Shown: positions 1 to 5,324 of the stretch, one piece after another
How the letters are laid out: each line of letters begins with the position of its first letter
Position numbering within the stretch: the stretch's first letter is position 1
Assembly (NCBI GenBank): GCA_003242675.1
Contig: QGVE01000155.1
Coordinates: forward strand, 1-5,324
Source of the DNA: Bacillota bacterium
GTDB lineage: Bacteria; Bacillota_E; Symbiobacteriia; Symbiobacteriales; Symbiobacteriaceae
DNA length: 5,324 nucleotides
Reading direction: 5' to 3'
The notes under the pieces: model-generated
The model's input: only the letters and a program-made list of their open reading frames with translations
Database searches by the model: none
Told to the model about the DNA's origin: nothing
Made by a program: the position numbers and the translations under genes

Positions 1-1458
1 CATGCGCTCGATCGTCTCCACGTCCGAGTGCATGTAGCGCACCTTCACGCCGAGCTCCTTCAGGTACTCCGTCAGGTCCTCGGCCATCCGCTTGGTCAGG
101 GTGGTGACCAGCACCCGCTGGTTCTTCTTCACCCGCTCCCGGATCTCCGCGTAGAGGTCGTCCATCTGCCCCTTGGTCGGGCGGACCTCGACCTCCGGGT
201 CCAGCAGCCCCGTGGGCCGGACGATCTGCTCGACGATGAGCGACGGCGGCACCCGCTCGAGCTCATACGGCCCCGGCGTGGCGGAGACGTAAATCACCTG
301 GTTGACGCGCTCCTCGAACTCGGAGAACTTCAGCGGCCGGTTGTCCGCCGCCGAAGGCAGGCGGAAGCCGTACTCGATCAGCGTCTCCTTGCGCGACCGG
401 TCGCCGTTGTACATCGCCGCCACCTGCGGGATGGTGACGTGGCTCTCGTCGATCACCAGCAGCCAGTCGTCCGGGAAGAAGTCCAGGAGCGTGTACGGCG
501 GCTCCCCGGGCTTCCGGCCGGTGAGGTGGCGGCTGTAGTTCTCGATGCCGCTGCAGTACCCGATCTCCCGCATCATCTCCAGGTCGTTGCGGGTCCGCTG
601 CTCCAGCCGCTGCGCCTCCAGGAGCTTCCCCTGGGCGCGCAGCTCCTTCAGCCGCTCCTCCAGCTCCTCCTCGATGGAGCGCAGCGCCTGCTCCCGCTTC
701 GCGTCGGCCACCACGTAATGGCTGGCCGGGTAGATGGCCACGTGGTTCATCGTGCCCGTGATCTCGCCCGTGAGCGGGTCGAACTCGCAGATCCGGTCGA
801 TCTCGTCGCCGAACCACTCGCAGCGGATCGCCCGGTCGGAGTAGCCCGCGGGGAAGATCTCCACCACGTCGCCCCGCACCCGGAACTTGCCGCGGGTGAA
901 GTTGACGTCGTTGCGCTCGTACTGGATGTCCACCAGGCGGCGCAGGATGTAGTCCCGGTCCACCCGGTTGCCCACCCGCAGCGAGACGGCCAGGTCGCGG
1001 TAGTCCTCCGGCGAGCCCAGGCCGTAGATGCACGAGACCGAGGCGACGATGATCACGTCCCGGCGCTCGAACAGGGCCATCGTCGCCGAGTGGCGGAGCT
1101 TGTCGATCTCGTCGTTGATCAGCGCGTCCTTTTCGATGTACGTATCCGTGGACGGGATGTAGGCTTCCGGCTGGTAGTAGTCGTAGTAAGATACGAAGTA
1201 CTCGACCGCGTTCTCGGGGAAGAACTGCTGGAACTCGGAACAGAGCTGGGCGGCCAGGATCTTGTTGTGGGCCAGGACGAGCGTGGGCTTCTGCACCCGC
1301 TCGATGACCTTCGCGATGGTGAAGGTCTTGCCGGTGCCGGTGGCGCCGAGCAGGATCTGCTCGCGCGCGCCGCGCAGGATGCCCTCCGACAGCCGCTCGA
1401 TGGCCTGCGGCTGGTCGCCCGTCGGCTCAAACGGCGCCACAACCTTGAACGGCTTCAC
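1..1458 (-). CDS. uvrB: UvrABC excinuclease subunit B (UvrB), N-terminal 486 codons, cut by window edge
   Basis: UvrB is the cytoplasmic ATP-dependent damage-verification helicase of nucleotide excision repair. It is loaded by UvrA, clamps the lesion strand with a beta-hairpin and recruits UvrC for incision. The minus-strand reading shows the UvrB N-terminus ([20 protein letters not shown]), Walker A GATGTGKT at residues 38-45, the Tyr-rich DNA-clamping beta-hairpin at about 91-111 ([13 protein letters not shown]), the motif II box DESH at 337-340, an SATPG motif shortly after it, and the start of helicase domain 3 ending in [12 protein letters not shown]. The family is about 660 residues long, so roughly 175 are missing beyond the left edge, including helicase motifs V and VI and the C-terminal UvrC-binding region. 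The start is GTG at 1458, because an in-frame TGA lies three codons upstream (1467-1465) and a Shine-Dalgarno sits at suitable distance. The frame is intact throughout. It is divergent from pcrB and has its own SOS-type promoter. The identification is essentially certain. Confidence 0.97.
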   Translation of the reverse strand, partial: MKPFKVVAPFEPTGDQPQAIERLSEGILRGAREQILLGATGTGKTFTIAKVIERVQKPTLVLAHNKILAAQLCSEFQQFFPENAVEYFVSYYDYYQPEAYIPSTDTYIEKDALINDEIDKLRHSATMALFERRDVIIVASVSCIYGLGSPEDYRDLAVSLRVGNRVDRDYILRRLVDIQYERNDVNFTRGKFRVRGDVVEIFPAGYSDRAIRCEWFGDEIDRICEFDPLTGEITGTMNHVAIYPASHYVVADAKREQALRSIEEELEERLKELRAQGKLLEAQRLEQRTRNDLEMMREIGYCSGIENYSRHLTGRKPGEPPYTLLDFFPDDWLLVIDESHVTIPQVAAMYNGDRSRKETLIEYGFRLPSAADNRPLKFSEFEERVNQVIYVSATPGPYELERVPPSLIVEQIVRPTGLLDPEVEVRPTKGQMDDLYAEIRERVKKNQRVLVTTLTKRMAEDLTEYLKELGVKVRYMHSDVETIERM

Positions 1459-1464
1459 CCCATC

Positions 1465-1473
1465 TCACCCCTC
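1465..1473 (-). promoter_or_regulatory. Ribosome binding site of uvrB
   Basis: On the minus strand GAGGGGTGA lies about 6 nt before the GTG at 1458. It resembles the anti-Shine-Dalgarno complement (GGAGGTGA). The ATG at 1463 is not the start: its frame meets a stop after one further codon (ATG GGG TGA). The site therefore supports the GTG start. Confidence 0.7.
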
Positions 1474-1489
1474 TACCGGGATCCTCTCC

Positions 1490-1518
1490 AGTATACCGCG
1501 CAAACATACGTTTGCCAA
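1490..1518 (-). promoter_or_regulatory. Sigma-A type promoter of uvrB
   Basis: Read on the minus strand, TTGGCA (1518-1513; 5 of 6 to TTGACA) is separated by exactly 17 bp from TATACT (1495-1490; 5 of 6 to TATAAT). Transcription would begin near 1483, giving a leader of about 25 nt before the GTG start. A LexA-type palindrome fills most of the spacer, so bound repressor would block RNA polymerase directly. The promoter was found by consensus matching and has not been demonstrated experimentally. Confidence 0.82.
1501..1514. promoter_or_regulatory. Putative LexA (SOS) operator, Gram-positive type
   Basis: CAAACATACGTTTG has perfect 5-bp inverted arms (CAAAC/GTTTG) around ATAC; one more pair (G1500/C1515) extends each arm to 6 bp. 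It matches 12 of 14 positions of the Bacillus-type SOS box CGAACRNRYGTTYC on either strand. It lies between the -35 and -10 of the uvrB promoter, and uvrB is a classic SOS gene in many bacteria. The half-site is AAAC rather than the commonest GAAC, so affinity may be moderate. The palindrome is seen in the sequence; LexA binding is inferred. Confidence 0.78.
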
Positions 1519-1522
1519 CCGG

Positions 1523-1528
1523 AAGGAG
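1523..1528 (+). promoter_or_regulatory. Ribosome binding site of pcrB
   Basis: AAGGAG ends 8 nt before the ATG at 1537 but only 2 nt before the ATG at 1531. Normal spacing favours 1537 as the start. The upstream reading frame is open far into the uvrB antisense strand, so the ribosome binding site, not a stop codon, decides the start. Confidence 0.8.
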
Positions 1529-1536
1529 CGATGCGC

Positions 1537-2292
1537 ATGCCCCACCCCCCGGTGACCTGGCCGCCCGCCCCCGACTGGCGCGCCTGGCGACACGTCACCA
1601 AGCTCGACCCGGACCGGCCCCTCCCGCCCGCCGCCCTGGAGGCCGTGTGCGCCAGCGGCACCGACGCCATCGTGGTGGGCGGCTCCACCGGCATGACCCA
1701 GCAGGCGGTGCTGGACCTGCTGGCCCGGCTGGCCGGCGCCCCCGTCCCGGTCGCCCTGGAAGTCTCCACCCCGGAGTCGGCCGTGCCCGGCCCGGCCCTC
1801 TTCTTCATCCCGCTGGTGCTGAACGCGCCGGACAGCCGCTGGCTGGGCGGCGCACAGGCCGGCGCCCTGGCGCGCCTCCTGCCGGTGGTCGGCGAGTACG
1901 TCCCCTGGGACCTGCTCATTCCCGAGGCCTACCTCATCCTCAACCCCGAGTGCGCGGCGGCCCGGCTGACCGGGGCCAGGACCGACCTGACCCCGGCGGA
2001 GGCGGCCGGCTGGGCCGCCTTCGCCGGCCGCGTGCTGCGGCTGCCGATCCTCTACGTGGAGTACAGCGGCCGGTTCGGTGACATGGCCCTGCTGCAGGCC
2101 GTGCGGGAGAACGCCGGCCCCGCCCACGTCATCTACGGCGGCGGCATCCGGAGCGGCCGCGAAGCCGCGCTCGCCGCCCGCCACGCCGACACCGTCGTCG
2201 TGGGCAACCTGGTCTACGAGGCGCCCGAGCGGCTGCAGGAAACGGTCGAAGCCGTGCGCCGGGCCTTGCCTCCCGACAACCCTGCGCCGTGA
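1537..2292 (+). CDS. pcrB: PcrB family heptaprenylglyceryl-phosphate synthase (archaeal GGGP synthase homologue)
   Basis: Members of this family are soluble or membrane-associated TIM-barrel prenyltransferases. They join a polyprenyl diphosphate (heptaprenyl in Bacillus PcrB) to sn-glycerol-1-phosphate through an ether bond and are the bacterial relatives of archaeal GGGP synthase. The 251-residue product shows the family pattern in order: W-x-H-V-T-K-L-D-P-D at 17-26 (catalytic/Mg-binding region), GTDAIVVGGSTGMT at 41-54, LEVS at 74-77, FIPLVLN at 90-96, E-x-Y-x-I-x-NP at 130-137, YVEYSGRFGD at 173-182, phosphate-binding YGGGIRSG at 200-207 and VVVGNLVYE at 220-228. B. subtilis PcrB is about 228 residues; the extra length is a Pro-rich N-terminus and a short tail. 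ATG 1531 would add two residues. No clear plus-strand promoter was seen. In B. subtilis pcrB precedes pcrA-ligA; here its neighbour is uvrB. Chain length of the prenyl donor cannot be read from the sequence with confidence. Confidence 0.92.
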   Translation: MPHPPVTWPPAPDWRAWRHVTKLDPDRPLPPAALEAVCASGTDAIVVGGSTGMTQQAVLDLLARLAGAPVPVALEVSTPESAVPGPALFFIPLVLNAPDSRWLGGAQAGALARLLPVVGEYVPWDLLIPEAYLILNPECAAARLTGARTDLTPAEAAGWAAFAGRVLRLPILYVEYSGRFGDMALLQAVRENAGPAHVIYGGGIRSGREAALAARHADTVVVGNLVYEAPERLQETVEAVRRALPPDNPAP

Positions 2293-2340
2293 CCGCCCAG
2301 CGCCGCCCACCGTCGGCCGCGCCCCCCCACTTCCCACACA

Positions 2341-2396
2341 AAACAAACACCGCCCGATTCCCAGCTGGCAGCCTCCGGGAATCCGGCGGTTGTTTT
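2341..2396. terminator. Bidirectional intrinsic terminator between pcrB and the transporter operon
   Basis: Positions 2349-2362 pair with 2377-2390 (13 pairs, one C-C mismatch) around a 14-nt loop. On the plus strand the stem is followed by TTGTTTT, which suits the end of pcrB. On the minus strand it is followed by TGTTTGTTTTGTG, which suits the end of the permease operon that stops at 2409. A smaller alternative stem (2372-2378 with 2383-2389, loop GAAT) also leads into the plus-strand T tract. The rest of the 116-bp gap between the two stop codons is GC-rich and contains no further recognisable element. Confidence 0.85.
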
Positions 2397-2408
2397 CGTC
2401 AGGAGAGC

Positions 2409-3317
2409 TTACCGCTTCAGCTTCGGGTCCAGCGCGTCGCGGATCCCGTCGCCGACGAAGTTGAACGCCAGCACGGTGATGAAGATGGCCAGGCCGGGCC
2501 AGAACATCAGCCACGGGGCCTGCTTCAGGAAGGACCGCGACACCGACAGGATCTGGCCCCACGACACCGCGGGCGGCGGCGCGCCCAGTCCCAGGAAGGA
2601 GAGGCCGGCCTCCGAGAGAATGGCGCTGCCGATGCGGAGCGTCGCCGAAACGATGATCGGCGCCGCGGCGTTGGGCAGGATGTGCTTAAAGATCAGCCGC
2701 GCGTCGGTCGCGCCCATGGCGCGGGAGGCCTCGGTGAAGTCCCGCTGGCGCAGGCTGAGGAACTGGCCGCGCACGATAAACGCCAGCCCCGGCCACGACG
2801 TGAGGCCGATGACCACCATGATGTTGTAGACGCTCGGCTTGAGAACCGAGACCACCGTCACCAGCAGGAAGAAGACGGGGATGACGTCGATCGCCTCGGC
2901 GATGCGCATGAGGATGATGTCAATCCACGAACCGCCGTAGTAGCCGGCGATCGCCCCGACCAGGGTGCCGAGCAGCACGGCCACGCCCATCGCCACGAAG
3001 CCGACCGACAGCGAGATGCGGCTGCCCCAGATCATGCGGGACAGGAGGTCGCGCCCCAGGTTGTCCGTGCCCAGGGGATGACCAGGCGTCCCGGGCGGCA
3101 GGAAGCGATTGGCCAGATTCACGGGCGCGTCCAGCGGCTCGCTCGCCAAGTACGGAGCAAAGATGGCGACGGCGTACAGGAAGACCAGCACGATCAGCCC
3201 GAACACGGCCAGCTTGTTGCGGGCGAAACGGCGGGCGAACTGCCGGAACTGGCTCTCTTCACGGGCCAGGCCCTGCAACTGCTCCTGGGCTTCAACGCTG
3301 AGATTCGGTGCAGCCAC
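2409..3317 (-). CDS. Opp/Dpp-family ABC transporter inner-membrane permease, C type (OppC/DppC)
   Basis: This is one of two membrane subunits of a peptide/nickel-type ABC importer; it forms the translocation path with the B-type permease and docks on the ATPases. The 302-residue product has the usual OppC/DppC length and layout: a cytoplasmic N-terminus ending in RRFARNKLA, TM1 at about 36-56, the C-type signature HPLGTDNLGRDLLSR at 80-94, then further hydrophobic spans at about 102-124, 134-156, 165-182, 216-238 and 268-290. The EAA loop that contacts the ATPase is at 196-216 (EASRAMGATDARLIFKHILPN). The C-terminus GDGIRDALDPKLKR is typical of the family. The start is GTG at 3317 (product MAAPNLS), with an AGGGGGGAA Shine-Dalgarno overlapping the stop of the preceding permease gene 12 bp away. 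It is the last gene of the operon before the terminator. The substrate (di- or oligopeptide, nickel or other) cannot be fixed from the permease alone. Confidence 0.95.
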   Translation of the reverse strand: MAAPNLSVEAQEQLQGLAREESQFRQFARRFARNKLAVFGLIVLVFLYAVAIFAPYLASEPLDAPVNLANRFLPPGTPGHPLGTDNLGRDLLSRMIWGSRISLSVGFVAMGVAVLLGTLVGAIAGYYGGSWIDIILMRIAEAIDVIPVFFLLVTVVSVLKPSVYNIMVVIGLTSWPGLAFIVRGQFLSLRQRDFTEASRAMGATDARLIFKHILPNAAAPIIVSATLRIGSAILSEAGLSFLGLGAPPPAVSWGQILSVSRSFLKQAPWLMFWPGLAIFITVLAFNFVGDGIRDALDPKLKR

Positions 3318-3322
3318 GGCAG

Positions 3323-3331
3323 TTCCCCCCT
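3323..3331 (-). promoter_or_regulatory. Ribosome binding site of the C-type permease, overlapping the upstream stop codon
   Basis: AGGGGGGAA (minus strand) begins inside the TAG stop (3332-3330) of the B-type permease gene and ends 5 nt before the GTG start at 3317. This arrangement is typical of translational coupling, which would keep the two permease subunits in balance. Confidence 0.7.
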
Positions 3332-4316
3332 AGTCGTACTTGATGCGCGGGTCGACCCACACGTAGGCGATGTCCACGAGCAGGTACCCGATCATCGTCA
3401 GCACGGCGCTGAGCAGCATGACCGCCATGGAAACGTTGTAGTCACGGTTGTTGACGGCCTGCCAGGCGACCCGTCCGATGCCCGGCCAGGAGAAGACGTT
3501 CTCGATGATGACCGACCCGCCGACGAGGCTGCTCAGGAGGCCGCCCGAAATGGCCAGGATCGGAAGGAGGGCGTTGCGCAGGGCGTGCTTGTAGATGACG
3601 ACCTTCTCCGCGAGGCCCTTCGCGCGTGCCGTCCGCACGTAGTCCTCGCGCAGCACCTCCAGCATGCTGGACCGCATGTAGCGGGTGAGGCCCGTCAGCC
3701 CGCCGAACACGATGACCGTCAGGGGAAGCAGCATGTACTTGGCCCGGTCGGCCAGCACGCTGAGCCAGCCGTGGGTCTCGAAGGTGATGCCCGGTGTGGA
3801 GATGCCGTTGGTGGGGATCAGACCGCCGGATTTCATCGCCACACCCCAGATCAGCATCGTGCCCACCCAGAAGCTGGGGGCCGCCTGACCGGCGAATGCG
3901 GCTGCGGTCACGATCATGTCCGTCTTGGAGTACTGCCGGACGGCGGAGATCACGCCCAGCGGGATGGAGATCCCGTAAATGAGAATCAGGGCGAACAGAT
4001 TAAGCCGAATCGTATTGGGCAGCGCTGCAGCCAGCACATCCTTCACCGGCAGGCGATAGTAGTAGGACCGGCCGAAGTCGCCCTTCAGCATGTTGCCCAC
4101 CCAGCGGAAGTACTGGACGGGAATCGGGTCGTTCAGGCCCCACTTCTCGCGGAGGGCCTCGACTTTCGCCGGGTCCGTCATCGCGTCCGCCTCCGCGGAC
4201 AGAATGACGTATTCGGGACCGCCCGGCGCAAGCTGCATGATCGTGAAAGAGAGGAGTGTGACGATGAACAGCAGGGGAATCATGTTCAGGATTCGCTTGG
4301 TCAGGTATCGACCCAT
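3330..4316 (-). CDS. Opp/Dpp-family ABC transporter inner-membrane permease, B type (OppB/DppB)
   Basis: This is the second membrane subunit of the importer. The 328-residue product starts MGRYLTKRILNMIPLLFIV, the standard OppB/DppB opening (basic N-terminus followed by TM1 at about 10-29) and then the APGGP motif at 30-34. A periplasmic-type segment follows, with KWGLNDPIPVQYFRW at 58-72 and GDFGRSY at 79-85. Hydrophobic spans follow at about 105-126, 135-160, 195-211, 249-270 and 295-320. The EAA-type ATPase-docking loop is at about 226-248 (YVRTARAKGLAEKVVIYKHA). The C-terminus VDPRIKYD is typical. GTG codons at 4328 and 4325 would add four residues, but they lie inside the strong Shine-Dalgarno and the family start fits ATG 4316. 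The gene follows the solute-binding protein gene and precedes the C-type permease gene in one minus-strand operon. Confidence 0.94.
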   Translation of the reverse strand: MGRYLTKRILNMIPLLFIVTLLSFTIMQLAPGGPEYVILSAEADAMTDPAKVEALREKWGLNDPIPVQYFRWVGNMLKGDFGRSYYYRLPVKDVLAAALPNTIRLNLFALILIYGISIPLGVISAVRQYSKTDMIVTAAAFAGQAAPSFWVGTMLIWGVAMKSGGLIPTNGISTPGITFETHGWLSVLADRAKYMLLPLTVIVFGGLTGLTRYMRSSMLEVLREDYVRTARAKGLAEKVVIYKHALRNALLPILAISGGLLSSLVGGSVIIENVFSWPGIGRVAWQAVNNRDYNVSMAVMLLSAVLTMIGYLLVDIAYVWVDPRIKYD

Positions 4317-4319
4317 TCC

Positions 4320-4331
4320 GGTCACCACCTT
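4320..4331 (-). promoter_or_regulatory. Ribosome binding site of the B-type permease
   Basis: AAGGTGGTGACC on the minus strand matches 10 of 12 bases of AAGGAGGTGATC, the full complement of the 16S rRNA tail. GGTGG ends 8 nt before ATG 4316. It decides the start in favour of ATG 4316 over the GTG codons at 4328 and 4325, which are part of the site itself. Confidence 0.8.
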
Positions 4332-4350
4332 CTGCTCAGGGAGGGAACAT

Positions 4351-4375
4351 GGGGGGCGCCGCAGGGACGCCCCCC
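4351..4375 (-). promoter_or_regulatory. Intercistronic GC-rich hairpin between binding-protein and permease genes
   Basis: GGGGGGCG (4351-4358) and CGCCCCCC (4368-4375) form a perfect 8-bp stem with a 9-nt loop. It lies in the 87-bp gap between the binding-protein stop (4404) and the permease start (4316). Neither strand has a T tract after it, so it is not a normal intrinsic terminator. In many ABC importer operons such a hairpin protects or processes the binding-protein mRNA, or partly stops transcription, so that binding protein exceeds permease. That role is inferred here. Confidence 0.65.
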
Positions 4376-4403
4376 AGTCCCGTAGTGCATGCGACCTACG
4401 TTG

Positions 4404-5324
4404 CTACTCCTCGATCCACCACTTGTACAGGTAGTCGAGCGTGGCGCCACCGCCGGGGAAGTTCACGACGCCCTTCACACGCGGGGTATGGAAGTCGGTG
4501 TAGATGTTGGAGTACATCAGGATGACAGGTGCGTCGTTCACGATCAGCTGCTGCGCCTCGCCGTAGATCTCCTTGCGCTTCTCCGGATCGAACTCACGCC
4601 GGCCCTCTTCGAGCAGGCGGTTGACCTCGGGGTTGTCGTACCGCATCCGGTTGAAGCTGGTCACCAGGCCCGCGGCGTTGGGCTTGCCCAGGCTGCCGTG
4701 GAAGATGTGGTACAGGCTGTCGGGATCGAGGCCGAGGTTGAAGGCCTGGAACGCCATGTCGAACTTGCCGGGCTGCAGATGGTTCTCGTTCATGGCGTTG
4801 AAGTCCATCAGCTGGACGTCAACGTCGATGCCCACCGCCTGCCACATCTGCCGCGCCATCGTGGTCAGCGCCTCGATCAGGCTGGAGCCCGAGGTGGCGT
4901 ACAGGGTCAGCTTCAGCGGCTGGCCGTCCTTCTGGTAGATGCCGTCCGGACCCTTGGTGAAGCCGGCCTCCTGCAGCAGCTGCTCAGCCCTGGCCGGGTC
5001 GTAGCCCAGCGTCTTCAGGTCCTCCTTGTAGGCCCACGACACGGGCGGGATCGGGCCGGGCGGAACGACGGCCTCGCCGTCCAGAGCACCCTGGATGATG
5101 GCCTCGCGGTCCAGGGCGTGGGTCAGGGCCTGGCGGACGCGGACGTCATCGAGCGGCGGCTTGGTGGTGTTGATCACGATGTAGCCCCAGCCGTTACGCT
5201 GGTACTGGACGGGGATCAGCTTGCCCTCGTACTCGGTGAGCAGCCGCTTGACCTCGGAAGGCGGCGGCGTGTCGAGGTCGATCTCGCCGTTCTCCAGGGC
5301 CGCCAGAGCGGTCTGGTCGTCCGG
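4404..5324 (-). CDS. ABC transporter extracellular solute-binding protein, family 5 (OppA/DppA type), C-terminal part
   Basis: Family 5 binding proteins capture peptides, nickel complexes or related solutes outside the membrane and deliver them to the OppBC-type permeases. Only the C-terminal 306 residues lie in the window; the full proteins are usually 500-600 residues, so the lipoprotein signal and much of the N-terminal lobe are beyond the right edge. The frame is open from position 5324 down to the TAG at 4406-4404. Family signatures are INTTKPPLDDVRVRQALTHA followed by LDREAI (about residues 55-80 of the fragment), then PPGPIPPVSWAY, the segment GYDPARAEQLLQEAGF, and a late DAPVILMYSNIYTDFHTPRVKGV. 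The protein ends WWIEE. The GTG at 5177 is internal, not a start, because clear family sequence continues upstream (GWGYIVINTTKPP). It is the first visible gene of the importer operon. Substrate cannot be assigned with confidence; peptide is the default guess. Confidence 0.94.
   Translation of the reverse strand, partial: PDDQTALAALENGEIDLDTPPPSEVKRLLTEYEGKLIPVQYQRNGWGYIVINTTKPPLDDVRVRQALTHALDREAIIQGALDGEAVVPPGPIPPVSWAYKEDLKTLGYDPARAEQLLQEAGFTKGPDGIYQKDGQPLKLTLYATSGSSLIEALTTMARQMWQAVGIDVDVQLMDFNAMNENHLQPGKFDMAFQAFNLGLDPDSLYHIFHGSLGKPNAAGLVTSFNRMRYDNPEVNRLLEEGRREFDPEKRKEIYGEAQQLIVNDAPVILMYSNIYTDFHTPRVKGVVNFPGGGATLDYLYKWWIEE

Noticed and set aside
1445..1497. Possible plus-strand promoter for pcrB (TTGAAC at 1445; TATACC at 1492).
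   Set aside because: The two hexamers are about 41 bp apart and cannot form one promoter; neither has a suitable partner at 16-18 bp. The pcrB promoter is left unassigned.
28..1536. Very long plus-strand open frame continuous with pcrB, which could be read as a 754-residue fusion protein.
   Set aside because: It is antisense to uvrB, whose minus-strand frame carries unmistakable motifs. Its translation is low-complexity (Leu, Arg, Val, Asp, His-rich) with no family resemblance until pcrB begins. It is open because of GC-biased third positions. The AAGGAG site marks the true start at 1537.
1465..2562. 365-codon minus-strand open frame over pcrB and the terminator.
   Set aside because: It runs through the terminator hairpin and into the permease gene, has no ribosome binding site that I can see, and encodes Gly/Arg/Ala-rich sequence typical of shadow frames.
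2289..4385. 698-codon plus-strand open frame across both permease genes.
   Set aside because: It is antisense to two intact permease genes with clear EAA loops and membrane spans. Its product is rich in His, Asp, Gln and Arg with no hydrophobic spans or recognisable domain, as expected for a GC-rich shadow frame.
4381..4400. Inverted repeat CGTAG/CTACG with a 10-nt loop just after the binding-protein stop.
   Set aside because: Five base pairs with a large loop and no T tract is too weak to call as a terminator or operator; it is mentioned only as a neighbour of the stronger hairpin.
4404..5177. A complete 257-residue protein starting at GTG 5177.
   Set aside because: Family 5 binding-protein sequence continues in the same frame to the window edge, so the GTG is an internal Val codon and the gene is only partial here.

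Overview
The window comes from a GC-rich bacterial chromosome (about two thirds G+C by eye, with strongly G/C-biased third codon positions). Three things point to a high-GC member of the Firmicutes (Bacillota): a PcrB-type heptaprenylglyceryl-phosphate synthase, strong Shine-Dalgarno sequences with several GTG starts, and a Bacillus-type LexA/SOS box. A Symbiobacterium-like organism would fit, but that is an inference and not proven here. No mobile element, CRISPR array, tRNA or rRNA was seen.

Left part (1-2292): a divergent pair. On the minus strand lies the N-terminal 486 codons of uvrB, the damage-recognition helicase of nucleotide excision repair; its C-terminus runs off the left edge. 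On the plus strand lies complete pcrB, a TIM-barrel prenyltransferase. The 78-bp gap between their starts carries a near-consensus sigma-A promoter for uvrB with a LexA-type palindrome inside its 17-bp spacer. This indicates SOS control of uvrB. The same operator could also affect pcrB.

Middle (2293-2408): no gene. It holds a long imperfect hairpin flanked by an A-rich tract on one side and a T-rich tract on the other. It reads as a bidirectional intrinsic terminator between pcrB and the converging transporter operon.

Right part (2409-5324): a minus-strand operon of the Opp/Dpp (peptide/nickel) ABC importer family. In transcription order it contains the C-terminal 306 residues of a family 5 extracellular solute-binding protein (its start is beyond the right edge), a B-type permease and a C-type permease. 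A strong GC hairpin without a T tract sits between the binding-protein gene and the permease genes and may set their relative expression. The two permease genes are 12 bp apart, and the Shine-Dalgarno of the second overlaps the stop of the first. The ATPase genes are not downstream, because the operon ends at the terminator; they must lie upstream or elsewhere.

The genes are ordinary housekeeping and transport genes. I found no sign of an undescribed system. The most informative element is the SOS-type operator in the uvrB/pcrB intergenic region.
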